The notes below the pieces were generated by a model. The model ran no database searches, was not told the DNA's origin, and saw only the letters and a program-made list of their open reading frames with translations. A DNA stretch of 64,000 nt from Massospora cicadina. Lineage: Eukaryota > Entomophthoromycota > Entomophthoromycetes > Entomophthorales > Entomophthoraceae. Location of the stretch: contig JAKSZP010012238.1 in assembly GCA_022478985.1 (NCBI GenBank), positions 1 to 64,000 of the forward strand, given 5' to 3'. Positions 11,291 through 24,271 of this stretch are shown here, one piece after another (the stretch's first letter is position 1; each line of letters begins with the position of its first letter). The translations under genes and the position numbers were made by a program.

Positions 11291-12490
11291 AGCCTTAACA
11301 GATGATTTAGCCAACGAATTATATGATAAGATGATAACTTAACTCTATGGAAATTAATTAAAGAGTTTTACCTAACACTAAAAAAGTTAGTCAAGGATAC
11401 TTTTTTTAAAAATGAGAAATTTTATAAGGTTATTAATGAACAATACTTCATGTTCCTCTAGCCTACCAAGAAGACTGACCTGACTATCACAGATATGAGT
11501 TGATGGGTCATGCACAAATAAGAAAACTCTCAAACAATTAGTATTGCATTATTATTTAAATCTAATGCCTTATGATATTTATGAGACGCTCAGCTGTTGC
11601 AAGGAATTCCAAGATGAAGCTCCTTACTGAAAGTCCTTTTTTTATATTTTGGATTTACTCATTTTTCCTGGAACATTATCTCTATTGACGTTGTGGGTCA
11701 TTGCCTGACAGTGGTAGGAAATTTAATTATATAATCATGTCCATTGTTTATTTCACTAATTGTTTAGAGGCCAAATCAGTTAAAGACTTGGGCACCACAA
11801 CAACTGTTATGTTTATTATGTAAGAAATAATATATTGGCATGGTTTCCCTGTGTTTATTTTAACTGAAAATGGAACTTATTTTTACATCACAGAATATTG
11901 CTAAGTTTAATAGCTTGATAGTATTTGAGGAGTACTATCTATGCTATACCACCCTGATATCAACAGCGCTATAGAACAATAAAACAATACCCTTGTTAGG
12001 GTTCTCCAGAAGTTGACTACTGGCAAGGCTTCCAGATTGAACCTCTTTTTGGCCTCCACCATTATTGTGTATAATAACGCATATCTCTCAGCAACAGGGT
12101 CCTTAACGTTTCAGTTACTATATGAGAAGCATCTTACACTACTCATAGTATAATCATGCATCAGTGAAGAGAATATGAGTTCTAATCAATATCTGGTGAA
12201 ACTTATGCAGACTTAAATCCGCCTACAAAGCAAAGCATTTTCAAACTCTTGCTTGATGAAATAAGGTCCAGTAAGCAAGTTGATGACCTTATAAACCATA
12301 CCTACCTTTTCCATAGAAAATTTGTTTTATACCTATGACAATTATGGCTTGGAAGGACTAGCAAACTGGGGCACATGTAGAAAACCTCTTTGAGATCATC
12401 AAAAAGACATCCACTAATGCCTACACTCTTAAGATTCTGCTAAATTAATCTTATTAATTGGGTGCATGCTAAGTTTCTTAAAAAGTACCA
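11290..12490 (+). pseudogene. Integrase of element D
   Basis: Blocks in order: a FTNCLEAKSVKDLGTTTT-like core, EIIYWHGFPVFILTENGTYF (second catalytic aspartate replaced by glutamate), a YHPDINSAIEQ block (catalytic glutamate block with E conserved), and a tail ending VHAKFLKKY. The order and spacing match element C. Broken by stops throughout. Confidence 0.7.
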
Positions 12491-12577
12491 ATGAACTTTT
12501 GGCCCTACATCTATAGGTTTTCAATAAACTACCTTCGCCACGCATTTTTACTCTGATAGTTGGACAAGTGGGTAAAA

Positions 12578-13300
12578 TGTTTCAATTTGATTTAGCCAAA
12601 CATCTGCTTATATAAATTTTTTTTAAATTTGCATCTTACTAATATATAGGAAAAGTGTTTATTGGTTTATGCTACTCGCAATGGTAATTTATAGGATTAA
12701 TTTACTATAAATTGTATTGCCCTGTGGCCTACATTTTAGATATAGTTTCCATAACTTTACTATATTAGCAACATCATCCCTTTATTTTTATTTCTAGTAA
12801 TTACAAAAGGAAGATAAGATCCCCAATCCCCTCCACTGCAACTCTTAACTCCTTTTTTTATTAATTACCTCAGGTCAATGGCCAAGTTCTTAGCATTTAT
12901 TATATTATATAAATTTTATTTTTAAACCATGATGGCATAGGTTAATTGGCAATTGGTTTACTAATTACAGGACATGGCCATCTGCCAGTTTCTCAGTTGC
13001 CATTGGATTATTAAACTATTATAGAAAGTCCTGAGCCTTAGACATTTTCTAACTAGGATACTATTCTTTATTACCATCCTTAAGCACTTCTTTGTAGCAA
13101 TACTTGCACCAAAAAGGCTCTAAAATTTATAATGCACATATAGGAGAGATTACCATTTTTTTGGAACTCTTGTTCCTATGTAGCTGAAAATGATTCTTCA
13201 ACAAAAACAACCTTTTGAGCTTCAAAGCTATTGTCAGTAGTCAATACTATAGTGCGTTTTACTTTATTAAATAAAGAACTATTCCCAATAATACAGTTTA
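12578..13300 (+). repeat. Probable 3' LTR of element D
   Basis: Starts TGTTTCAATTTGATTTAGCC after a purine-rich tract (gtgggtaaaa) just downstream of integrase, like the LTR start at 4780. The end is uncertain. Confidence 0.45.
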
Positions 13301-13859
13301 TTTTTTGTGAGTTTTCCTAAAATTACTAGCATCAAACAGTGCCTAGTATTTTTGAGTTTAGTGTCATGTGCACCTGAACTTCCATAGTATTGTGCTAGTT
13401 TTTACAATGATGATAGTGAAAGCACTGACTTACTGGCACCACCATCTATATGTTTCCTCTCAGACCTTCTGGGATTGTATGATTAATTAAGCACTGCCAT
13501 ACTGCCACGCCCCTCATGTCCTAACCCTGTGGCAAAAAACTAGCATAAAACCCTTGCGCATTTTGTGTTCTCTTATAAGTTTATAAAATGCAAGGAAAAT
13601 AGTTTAGCAGTTGAGCTGAGTAGTTTCTGGCTTTGGCTTCTGCCTCCATGATAGTGAAGATTTATAACACCCAACTGGTGACTCCTCCAGGGAAGATCAC
13701 ATCAAACCAGCCTACACACATCATTTGTGCCCCTATCCTTGCTTCCTTGAAAATTTTGAGGAAGATGAAAAGTCCAAACAGAATTTCTTGTCACAGCCTT
13801 TGTCTTCAGAGTATCCCATATTCTTGGAAATTGCATCTTACCCAGGAAGATTTGTTGAG

Positions 13860-14910
13860 GCATACTTTGTAAAAGACAATATGGTATGGTTCCAGGAGCG
13901 CTTATGGCTTTTTGAAGGACCTTTTCACCTGGAAATGATTAATAAGCACCATGATAGGATAACCGTGAAACACTTGTAAAGGCAAAAAATCTGGAGCTTA
14001 TCCACCGCACATATGCTGGGAAGGTATTCTGCACTGTTGCTAGGTTTACCAAGGAGTGTCTTGTTTGTAAAAGGGCAAAACAAAATTGTCAGCCCCTTGC
14101 TGGGTTGTTGAACCTGTTCTGAAAGCAGAAAAGCCTTGGGTTTCCCTTTCATTCAACTTTATTTTGGATTCACCTCTCTCAGATAAGAATAATGCCATTA
14201 TAATAATGTCAAATAATTTCACCAAGTTTACCCACTTGATCAAATGCCATACAACATTAATGGCAGCGCAAATGATAAGTTATTTGTCTCTTATGTTTTT
14301 TAGCATGGCATACCTAGGGAGATCCTTAGTAAAAGTGGAACCCAGTTAACATCCTTCTGTTTTATTGAGCTATCAAACTTATTCATATTTACCCCTGCCG
14401 TTATACTGCCTTCCACCCACTGACATAATGGCAGACAGAAAAGGTAAGCCAATAACTATAGTACTCCTGCAATGCTACACTGTGGCGCATTTTTTAGGTT
14501 TCACACCTTCTGATAGTACATTTCATTTATAGAAGCGCCCAGCATTCTTCTATTGGTGACTCTCCCTTATTTGCCAACTATAGGTTCAACCCCCTCTATT
14601 AATATAAAAATCTAGTTGTAGGTCTAAGGTCGAAGCTGTGGTGAACTTTGCTAAGTTCATCAGGAATTACACTAAGATGTAAGCGGCAATTTGGGTGCCA
14701 TCATGAAGACTTACAAATAGAAAGTTGATGGTAAGAGAAGAGTTGGATTTTAGTTTGTGGGAGGAAGATCGTGTGATGTTTAGTGCCAGGAATATACAAA
14801 CAAAGCAACCATTCAAGAAATTGTGACCCAAGAGGATAGGACTCTACCGTATTGTAAAAAGATGGACTATGTCTCCATCCAAGAAGATCTCACACCAAAG
14901 TTCCATTTTC
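13860..14910 (+). pseudogene. Integrase of chromovirus G
   Basis: N-terminal zinc-binding module: KHHD with a second histidine in VKHL, then CLVCKRAK, so all four HHCC ligands survive across a frame change near 13980. The catalytic core is partly readable: LSDKNNAIIIMSN (decayed), FTKFTHLIKC, HGIPREIL. After the core come VVNFAKFIRNY and FSARNIQTKQPFKKL, then PKRIGLYRIVKRW, the GPY/F-like module before the chromodomain. Several stops. Integrase inserts the cDNA into chromosomal DNA. Confidence 0.75.
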
Positions 14911-14989
14911 TCTATGTTCCATTATTTAAGTTGACTTTATTTAAGGGTCACCCTTCTGAAGCCCCAAGATATTATCCTGTTGAGAGGGA

Positions 14990-15150
14990 ACCAGAATAGG
15001 AAGTAGAGAATATTGTGGCCTCTTGTAGTGTGAAAAAACATATGGAGTATCTAATATTGCAAAAAGGTTTTGATGCTGCAGAGAACAGTTGGGTTCTATC
15101 TCATGACTGTGTACATGCTCAAAAATTATTGACGCTTTTCATAAGTGCTT
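14990..15150 (+). pseudogene. Chromodomain at the integrase C-terminus of G
   Basis: Reads EVENIVASCSVKKHMEYLIL, then QKGFDAAENSWVLSHDCVHA. This is the chromodomain pattern with E-V-E-x-I, the EYL strand, a KGF/Y turn and the E-N-S/T-W motif. In chromoviruses this domain targets integration to marked heterochromatin. Element B has the homologous KGYSAHENFWVSAWDCANCL. The open frame continues to 15227 but the part after 15150 is not domain sequence. Confidence 0.85.
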
Positions 15151-15271
15151 TTCTATGGCTGCTGGTCTCAAGGCAACCTCACAATTGCCGCTATAAAACT
15201 ACCTCTGGCTTAATAACTTCACCATGATGATGCTTCTAGAGGAGGGGTAGTGCACCAATGGCTTGTGGGTA

Positions 15272-15750
15272 ATGACATGTCTAATGACATGATTGTAGGT
15301 ATGTATTGTAAGAACAAGGAGGAGGTGGATAAAACCAAAGGGGCCAAGTTAACTGTCCTCCCTGACCTTAAGTATAATTTGGACCAAAGTTGGGTAAGTG
15401 CCAAATTATTCCCAAGTTGGTGCTAAATGATCGCATTATGAGGTCAGTTAGTATTACATCAATGGTTTTAAAATCACAAGTTACCCATCAATAAATATAA
15501 TTCACTAAGTTTATTATCTAAACAAGAATTTATATCTCATATTTGGTACTATAATATTAATTATGGTAAGATTTTCCTACTAGCCAAAACTTGAGCTTGG
15601 GATTAAACAAGATATGCTACTACTATCAAAGGTAGAATGATTTAATTGGCTAAATTGGGCTTAGTCTCATGCTGAAATGATTACGCCCCAACATTCCTGC
15701 TGGACAATCAGAAAGTTTAATTAGTTAGTAAGAATGTTGTGGAGTCAAAT
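15272..15750 (+). repeat. R1 LTR, copy b (3' LTR of G)
   Basis: Begins TGACATGTCTAATGACATG about 25 bp after the purine tract of G. The first 150 bp align well with 58926-59080 and 3931-3780 (shared CTTAAGTATAATTTGGACCA block and its relatives). The remainder is too decayed to trace; the end is placed from the 477-bp length of the other copies. Confidence 0.5.
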
Positions 15751-18130
15751 TTGAATTTTATCAGAAGTTTGTGCCCAATTCTTGATGGAATAGGCTTGGC
15801 CATAGTAATAAGTTTACTCCCCTATTCAGCCAAATAGTTCTTAATAAAATGATAAGCCACATCAAGCCTTTCACATACTAGGTGAACTGATGTGGAAGTC
15901 TGCCCCATGCCAGCTTAAGTTTTGGTTCAACTTCTTAAGAAAACAACCCCCAAATATAGACCTGAAGGGGGTTCATGAGAATGAAAACACATCAGCCAAT
16001 CATCACCTAAGAGCTCAGGTAATCGCCAAACTGGAAAGATGTTTATTATGGCTGATTCAAGTGATTTCATTATATGCTCCCACATGATTGAGTCATTCCA
16101 GATGTCAATTTACTATCTAAACTCAAGCCTTACTGAGATCAAAAGCCTGTCAGGAGCAATGATAGGCTATATTGTCATTTACCAAAATCGAGAAATCCCC
16201 TGCCTAACCTGAAACCCTTTGATACTCACTATTAGTTCAAGATATACTATATACTAAGAGGCATCAATATAATAAAAGGATTCTTTTTTAGGATACCTAA
16301 GAGTTAGTATTAATAGAAATTATCTAAAATCTAGTTTTTTTGTAGTTTATAGGTTTCCCTTTACTTATTTTAAACAGCTGTATTAATTTTTATACTCCTG
16401 CGACTGCTATATTGTTAAAATCCTATGCAAATAGCACCTGAAAGCACCTAGTCACTTCAGGATTCCAACACCTCCACTCTAATTTGGTCAGTTTAGCCAG
16501 ATAAAATTCTTTGTTGGTCATCTACTTCTAAATAGATCTATCAAAGTTCTCTTTTATCTAAGTTGTTTGGACTGTCTGGGACCTTCTCAAGGAGATACCC
16601 TACAACATAGGCTTAAAAACTCCTACAAATGTATGTTAGATTATTTTCACTGATGGTGTAGTCTAGAGCACTTAGCATTATGGTTCTATTTATCTAAACC
16701 CTAAAGTTTAATGGGTCACAAACTCTAACCTGAGAGTTCAACAATGCCATTTCCTTGTTAGTGTACAAGGTGCTTTTACTTATTATTTATATATTCTACT
16801 AGGGTCAACCCCATAATATACACCATCATCAGTGTCTTGTTGGCATTTTATAATAGTAGGAACTGTTTACCTGGCTTTGGATATTCCATAACCTCATTGC
16901 ATCTGAAAAGTTATAGGCACTCTTTTTACACCATCAAGGATCATGAAACCTGAGTTTATGCTTACTTAAGTAAAAGGTATGTACCAAGAGTTTATTTTGA
17001 TGCTATAAAAGGCTAATGCATTTATGGATGTTAGACAATCAATTTAAGTCCCAGGAAGCACCCCATGAGCCACAAACATGAGGAGTTCTCATTATGGACA
17101 AAGAATGGAGTTAATAAGTCAGCTGTCCTTCTTTTTTACTATGGTGACTTAGCACACATGTTAGATGAGAGGTGAGTTACAGACTACATGCTGAATATTG
17201 CTCCCCTATCTCCCCTTCTCACCATCTAGGAGTTGGTGCAGAAAATTGGGAAGTTTTGTCTGGAGGTGGCTGCGTCAAGAAGCCATCGCCAGTGGAAGAT
17301 TAGTAGCTGCTCCTCTCCCTCAGTAATCTCAAAGCTCAATGTGAGGGTCATTAAAATTGATATGTTGGTGCCCAGTGGGAATGAATCATCCATTGTACGC
17401 TTGGGTTTGAAGCCCCATCAATAAATTTCTGCTTTGCTTGAAAGGTTGAGCACATCTCAACAGTTTTAGAGTTGATAAATCCCTTCAACATACAATGGGA
17501 CCTCCCATACATACTGACAGGATTTTAATTAAATGGATTCCTACCATATTCTGAGATTAGGGTTCAGTTAATTAGGGCAAGGCGGCTGATTAGTCGCCTA
17601 GTTCTGATAATATTGTTAATTATAATTATTGATTTGTGCTCCATAATTGGTTAGGTTGAGCTTTTTCAAAGTATCCACTGGTTTCTGGGAGTATCAGGGA
17701 AATTTACTAATAGCAGTTGTTACTTTTATTTTAATTACTTGTGACTTATGCTGAGGATAATTGATGAGTTTAAATTTTCAATTTTTAACTTTCAAAGCTC
17801 AAGCTAAAGATAATTGATATGTTTAATTTTTTCAGGTTTACCAGCGGATTATGATATATTTCCTAAATGGTTTCAATTACTGGTAACTGATGCCAAGAAT
17901 TATTGGATTAAGTATTGATTTGTGACTAAAGATGATAATCATATTGCAAAATTAATGCCAAGGGCTTAAAGTGGTGGTTATTTGATTGCCATTCTACTGC
18001 ATAAAAGTTTATAATTACCAGTGATTAAGGTCAAGGACAACTAAATTAGATCATTTACATATGATAACTAGAGATCAATGTCAATGATGAATTGAATTAA
18101 CATTTGGCATATGGGGATGGAAGGCAAGTC
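15750..18130 (+). other. AT-rich stretch, no recognisable gene
   Basis: Frames are short (65 codons or fewer) and show no motif. 17170-17420 is locally more GC-rich with a 63-codon open frame, but nothing in it is recognisable. Confidence 0.35.
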
Positions 18131-18134
18131 AGCA

Positions 18135-18300
18135 GGGCATATGGCTACTAACCTGAAGGTTGCAGGTTCAATTTTCACCCTTCACACATCAATTGGGGTG
18201 CCATCCAAAGGAAGCTATTGGTGGTTAATAGGTCTAACAACATGAAAACCTTACCCATGATGTAAATAGAAAAAAAATCCAAGTCCCAATCTGGGGGTGG
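18135..18300 (+). mobile_element. Possible third tRNA-derived SINE
   Basis: Contains GGCTACTAACC, a 7-base loop with U-equivalent at 33 and A at 37 flanked by GG/CC, followed by GAAGGTTGCAGGTTCAATTT, close to a tRNA variable loop plus box B. The D-arm (box A) is poor. A tail follows with a run of eight A at about 18270. No duplicated target site was seen, and no second copy exists in the window. Confidence 0.3.
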
Positions 18301-19850
18301 AAAAACTCATTTTGATGGAGTTGACCCTGATCAGGTTTCATGTCAGTGTTTTCTTTCAGTAATGTCTGTCCTCTGTTTGGTTTACACCAAAAATCATTTT
18401 AAATTTTGAAATTTTTGGTGGATGATCAGGAAGATTTTAAGGGGATGGTTGATTTTGTAAGAGTTAATGATAGGTTGGGTTGCCAGAATTGAATGCCAAT
18501 GATTGCTATAAGATAAGCAGCGTTTTGGCAGAAAAACTCCTGAGTATTTTTACATAATTTCCTCTTATAAAGATCTTACTTTCGCCCACTTTTATTAGTT
18601 GTAAGTAAAAAAGAAGTTTTAATTTTAGAGGTGGGACTGAAAAACCTAAGGCTAGGTGCTATGTGAGTTCACCTAGGGTGGTTGATGCTACCAATCCCAA
18701 TACCTGGAGATGCAAGGAAGTCCTGTGTGGATTATCTTAATTGTTCACTACAAAGAGGGAATGATGGGGATCAACCTCAAAGGGGATGGTGGCGCAGGAG
18801 CTGGGCCACCTTGGAGGTAGACTGAGGGCTCACTGTGTGCCTCTCAAAGGGAGTCAATTAACCCAAGGTAAAATTTTTGTTCTGCTGGGTGGGGAGTTGC
18901 AACGCGGATCTGTAGTAAAAAGGTAGCACGTGAAGGAAAAAAACAGAAAGAGTCAACTGTACTCATATTGTTGGCCTGGCACACTAATGGAGCTCCTGAT
19001 ATAGTAAATGTGAAATTCGTGATGTATACCCTGGCCATGAGTGCATCCAGCCATCTGTTGGGTAAAGCGTCACCAATCCTCCAAGAAAATTGCGCCAGGA
19101 GGGAAAAGTTAGTGTTGAAATTCAAGAATAAGTCTGCTAGCCAGATTGAGACCAATTTGGCACCATGAGGATTCTAAAATGTCAGTCTACTGGATTCATA
19201 TGTGATTGTGTTGCCCACAGTTTATCTAAATGTTATTATTCCCTAAAACCTAGCACTTAAAACGACTGTCCCCCACAGTTACAGTTAAAATTAAATTTTA
19301 ACCCTTTTTTAATAAAAAAATTCATATGCTAATCTAGTGGTTTATTATTTTATCTGTCCATGAACCACACTTGTCTAGTGGATGTTTCCTGGTTTACATA
19401 ATGAATGGGTCATAGTGGCCACAATCACTACCTTGTTGCCCTCCCATCTCAAGTGAGGATATCAATATGGTGATCACCTGAGGTTGACCCCCATTTAAAG
19501 CTGTGTGACGCAAGGAGGTATTATAATTCCTTGAGGTGATTCTCATTAAGTAGACTAAGTTTTGCAGCTCTTCTTCATGCTTGAGCCCTCATGTTTCTGT
19601 ACCAGATCTCAGACCCCCTGGAGCCCAAGGAAACAACTGCAAAGGAAGCTGCAGCCACCTTTTTCTGCAATGGTGTGGTTGCTGGCGGGTATGTTAGCAA
19701 CAGTGATCATCAATTGTCATCCTGCAGTTGTTCCCCTCCCAATAAGATACCTAATCTAAAAAGCTATGCTTTCGGCATTCTGGTTTATATTCTGGGTTAC
19801 TTATGCTCCTAATGGCAATCTAGTCTTAACTTTATTCTCCAGTTTCATAA
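18300..19850 (+). other. Unassigned stretch
   Basis: Moderate GC patches (18600-19160, 19400-19760) with open frames up to 103 codons. None contains a domain I recognise, and overlapping frames on both strands are similar in length, as expected of non-coding sequence. Confidence 0.3.
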
Positions 19851-21640
19851 CAATCAATTGTCACAAAGAACTACTATTAGTTAAAGCAGAATTTCTACTA
19901 TTATAGTGCTTACTAAAAATATTTTAAAACTTTGTATAAAATTAATATATGTTATATATCATACATCACATATATAATCTTTACACGTTGCCAGTATCAT
20001 CAGAGTGCTATTTTTTTAGTTTATAAGTCTGATTCTTTCTAAGGACTTTTATTATAATAGTAATATGATATGGCAAAAAATACTTGTTTCACAATTTATG
20101 ATTAGACTGATTTAGAATTGTGTATTTCATATTTCTTAATTTATGATTACTCATTTTATTTTTGAATTGTGATTATTATAGAAATTACACATTCATGATT
20201 AAAGATGACTTATTTAACTATTTTGGAATCTATATACAATATTCTAACAAGTTAGTTGATATAACATTACAAGAAGATATATCATGGACCTAAATTTTTA
20301 ATAGCTTAGTTTCTAAGTTGCAAAAAATTAGGTTATAATTTGAAAATTATCATGACAGGGTTGATATTGAAAGATCATGGCATGTGATCTCAACGCTTTT
20401 ACTGTGGCAATTTTCCTATAGTTATCAGAATTTTAGTGCCATATAACTAATATTACTGTGTATATAATCTTTGCATTAGCCCAAAATATAACCAAATTTA
20501 GATGTTTTGTTTTCATAGCAACATCTTCTTATCATTGTTTATCATGAATCCTTTATTAATATTGTCAGTTTATTTGAGAGGTGAGGAATCTATTTATCAT
20601 ATGATTGACCAAAGAAAATTTCCCTTTCCTTTGTTCAATCATATGATAAAAAGAACTTATCCTTTTTGATATACATCCAAATATCTTATGATTTTTTAGC
20701 TATATTAAAATTAAGAAATTACACTAAATTCAAAATAAGAATGTTTAAGAGCTTCATATTTTTCTGATAAAGAATTAGCTTTGATGATTTTTATGTGTTG
20801 TCTATCTCATTTTTTATTTTTTATACAATTATTGTTACCTTAATTGTCAAAGCTTACAGCCATGCCACTTGTATTCATCACATTATCAACCTAGTATTGA
20901 TATTTGCTTAAATTTAAAAAAATATAGCCTTTCTAAGTTATTCTGCTAAAGTATTAACTATACTTTTATTATCCTCATCGCACATTATGTATGACTGTGG
21001 AATTTGTCATCTATGATTTTAAAGGCTAACATTACTTATAAAAGCCCTCTTAGCACACATGTTAATGTATAGCTATTAAAACTATATTCTAAGATTTATT
21101 TTTTTGTTAGTTGATAAAAATCTAGAAATTATTTTATATTCTTGTCAATTTTAATGATAGCTTATATATATCTCACAAGTTTGAACCTATAATGACTTTC
21201 TGTAAATTTGCTTTATTAATCAAAGGGTAGTTAGTATTATATATGGCAATATGAACTAGAAATGCATTAAATTACCTTGTAAGTAATATTAAAATAATTC
21301 ATGAGGAAATATATCTAGACATAATGTCTCAGGGCATAGAAGTAAGGTATTTTAGTAATAAACTTTATGCACAAGTGATATTCAATATTCCAAAAATATT
21401 GATCTCACTAAAAGTCATTTGTGATAAAAAACAATTTTTAAAAGGTAAAAAGTGGAACTTGTGCTGCAAGAATATTGTATAATGATACTTTTCTAAAAGT
21501 GGACAACAACTGCCTACTTATCAGAATTTTTATATTTATGAATGTGTACAGAGGTAGTTTTTTTCTTCCACTCAATATCACTTTTGAGCATATCTAAAAT
21601 TTAAAGCGGAACTAAACAACTTCAAAAACTAACACACAGA
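19850..21640 (+). other. Very AT-rich spacer
   Basis: No open frame of note. Long A/T runs and TATATA tracts. The only structured signal is the hairpin at 20593-20650. Confidence 0.5.
20593..20650. repeat. Near-perfect 22-bp inverted repeat
   Basis: Arms 20593-20614 and 20629-20650 pair at 21 of 22 positions around a 14-base loop. The arms contain ATCATATGAT, itself palindromic. Confidence 0.85.
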
Positions 21641-23300
21641 AAAACCCCTGATGTTCTTGGCCCTACCGCCCGTTGCTCCAAAAATGGGGCAGTGGCAAAG
21701 CCACCCTAGCATCTTCCACCCATCAGAAAAATGCTATGAAACTAGGTTGACCAGCCCCCAATGCCTCAGGTAATACGTTCCTCATAAGGATCTCATCTCT
21801 CCACCTTGCACGTTACCAAGCGGTGCCTTGTAGCCCCATAGTGCTCCCCCAAACCAAGATGCAAATTATCCTCTGGGTTGAATATGGCAAATCTATTTTC
21901 CTACAACAAAAAACAGATAATGAAATTAGCCCAGATGCTTATGCAGCCTTCAGGCTTTATCAACTTCTTCCCCTATAAGGGTACTTTAACTTTGGTTTCA
22001 CCTGTGAAGTTAATGCTGCAATTGCGCCAACATTCCCCTGGTGTTTTTAGGGAACTCCCATCCCAACCACCCACACCTAATTGCCTAATGACACCACTCT
22101 TGTGGTTCAATTCGCAGGACTCCTCACCCACCTCCCCCTGATACTTTATATAATGAACTAATATCTGGGTTGTTGGCATATTGCGCTTGCTATTCTACAA
22201 TTTGTGGTTCCCAATGGAGCCAAACAACTTGTGGGCCCTTGCACCTTTGCAACTGTACGCCCAATCTCAACCAAAATTGCCATTATGATTCCCCCTTGAA
22301 TCCGGTCCCCTCTGTCCCCAACCACCCTATCTGGGCCAGAGTAGATAAAGGGTGCACGATTTTCCCCATTTATTTTGACCTGGACCACTCAAAGCGGCGC
22401 TGCCCCACTATAGCCCAAGATGGAGGCCACATGCTCGACTCCCCTTGATGCTCTCATTTCCAACCCAGTTTTTTTAATATGCACAATCCTCCCTCCCCCT
22501 CCACCCAAAGTGATAGATGCAACTGCCACTGATTTGGAAATAAGGAACCTACATGTCAAACCCTCACTCCCACACCAACCAATCAGGAGCCAGCATGGAT
22601 CTTAGTAAATTCAAAAAACTCTACCCAGCCACCCAACTCAGCCCACCTATATACCAATCAACCTATCATCTTCAGCCAAGGTCCATGGGATTATTTGTTG
22701 GAAGTTGATGATTTGGTAAATCCTGTCCCTGACTCAGTCAAGGTCCTGGGCCTCAAAAATGTACCTAAATGCAGAATATGCAGCTCAATTTCCAACTTGG
22801 CACTGTGCTATATGCTTTGATGTCGATGAATTCCAAAAAATGACCACCAACTCACAAAGAAGCTGTTGCCTCCCCTGATTTTCACCCCCACCAAAAGGCT
22901 GTAATGGAATCAGTTGCAGTCTTGGCTAAGGGGATACCCGTCCCTGTACTTCCCCCATGCAACAAGTTCATAAAAAAGAATTCCTCCAGTTTACCAAGTT
23001 GCTAACAAAGCAATACAAAAAGGTGTGACAGTTACTTTGGTTTGCCTCAAGACCCACATTACCAGCAACAACATTACTACCTTCATCACCCTTCCCAAAG
23101 TTCACCTCAAGGCTGAGAAAGCCCTCTCAAAATATATCACAACCCTTTTCATACCAAAAATCGAGCTACAAGCTCCATTCTACTACCTTGACCACTATTA
23201 TGAGGAAGTACCCCTGCCTGTGCTTTCAGAGCTTTGCTGTACACTGTCTGACACAGGAGAGGAAATGAGCCTATTGATCCTCACTCACCCCCCACCATAG
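21640..23300 (+). mobile_element. Element X, copy 1 (unidentified repeat family)
   Basis: Homologous in inverted orientation to 24272-26060. Open frames at 21878-22141, 22170-22448 and 23025-23300 are fragments of one decayed protein. The block PSGFINFFPYKGTLTLVSPV corresponds to PSSYINFRPFKGTLILAAAT in copy 2. A zinc-knuckle relic at about 22350-22405 reads IFPIYFDLDHSKRRCP, with its first two cysteines changed to F and Y. A later block HQKAVMESVAVLAKGIPVPV matches RQQLHMAMEPLVEGIPIPNF. The 3' end seen in copies 2 and 3 is not found here. I do not recognise the family. A retroelement Gag/ORF1 is the best guess, because of the CCHC motif. Confidence 0.6.
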
Positions 23301-24270
23301 ATTCATAGCAGTTTATTGCCTCTTACCTGGTTTGATTATTTAATCATTTTGGTCTTTTTGTTTTTCAACATGTTTTGAGTGATCCGTTCATCTCTTTCTG
23401 TCCACTAAAATATATTTTAGTATAAGTTTTGCTCCTCTGAGATCAGTATTGTCCATACCCTGGTTGGCTTGCTTTAGTTAAATAAAAAAGTGTACGGATT
23501 TACAAGAATTCTTACCTATATAATTTGTTATTGATTATAAATAACTTGACACTTAGTTTTTATATGAGTTACTATCACTGTATATGTTTTGGTAAGCAGT
23601 AAAAAGGTCTTTGTCACCCTGAAAGAAGATATTAATTTTTATATGGTGGATATAAATTCATTTTAGATACAAAAGACATACTGAGTATAATAATTAAATC
23701 TCAAGTGCTCTTTAGATTATCTATAAACATTGCTTTTCAATATAAAATACAACCTAATGTTTAGTTATAAACAGTAAATTAGATAGTGCAGATTAATCTA
23801 TATTTGCATATTGGGCTTTTATAAAGGTGGTAATCTTATAGAGCTTATGGGATTTTTTACTTTGTTTACATCAACTAGGTAAATTTTAAGCTTAATACTT
23901 ATATTCCTACTGATATAAGCTTTTTAAAATAATTTATTGTAATTGTACAGCTTATTTAAGGATTAAAAATAATAAAAAAAGCTGTTGATTTTATTTTAGC
24001 TAATATTGAAACTATTTTTTGTTGTGTCATATTCACATGCGTTAAGCTGAGACTAACAGATCTCCAATTTAGCTTTAAGACAATTATCTTTGTTATTGTA
24101 AGGCGCCAGTGCCTTCTATCCTCACCTTACAATACTGCCCCCATCCTCACATTACATAGCAATTTTTATATTTGGAATTACATGTTTTAGCAGATAAACT
24201 CCTCAGTTAAACTGCAAAAATGGCAATTTTTACTTTAAAATAAGTTCTCCTATACCACCACCTTTATTAG
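23300..24270 (+). other. AT-rich spacer between the two X copies
   Basis: No coding signal. Separates the inverted X copies by about 1 kb. Confidence 0.5.
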
Positions 24271-24271
24271 C

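Larger units (their letters stand above)
7950..13300 (+). mobile_element. Gypsy element D, strongly decayed but collinear
   Basis: Plus-strand element in canonical order: gag (about 8040-8440), protease (9100-9400), RT (10030-10830), RNase H (10840-11290), integrase (11290-12490), probable 3' LTR from 12578. Every domain is recognised by comparison with element C of this window rather than by intact frames; stops occur every few codons. It belongs to the A/C/E lineage without visible chromodomain. High AT content and stop density make it one of the oldest elements here. Confidence 0.75.
13640..15250 (+). mobile_element. Chromovirus G, 3' part (integrase + chromodomain)
   Basis: Only the 3' third of a gypsy element. 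RNase H or pol sequence upstream of about 13640 was not found. It ends with a purine tract (15238-15248, gaggaggggta) and then an LTR-like sequence of the R1 family at 15272. The LTR type joins G to element F. Confidence 0.7.

Noticed and set aside
13633..13872. Independent gene at the start of element G
   Set aside because: It overlaps, in another phase, the frame leading into the HHCC module of integrase.
18844..19168. Protein-coding gene on either strand
   Set aside because: Overlapping open frames of similar length on both strands and no recognisable motif.
19390..19450. Repeat shared with 26830-26880 (AGTGGCCACAAT block)
   Set aside because: Only about 12 bp match exactly with loose similarity around it; too weak to call a family.
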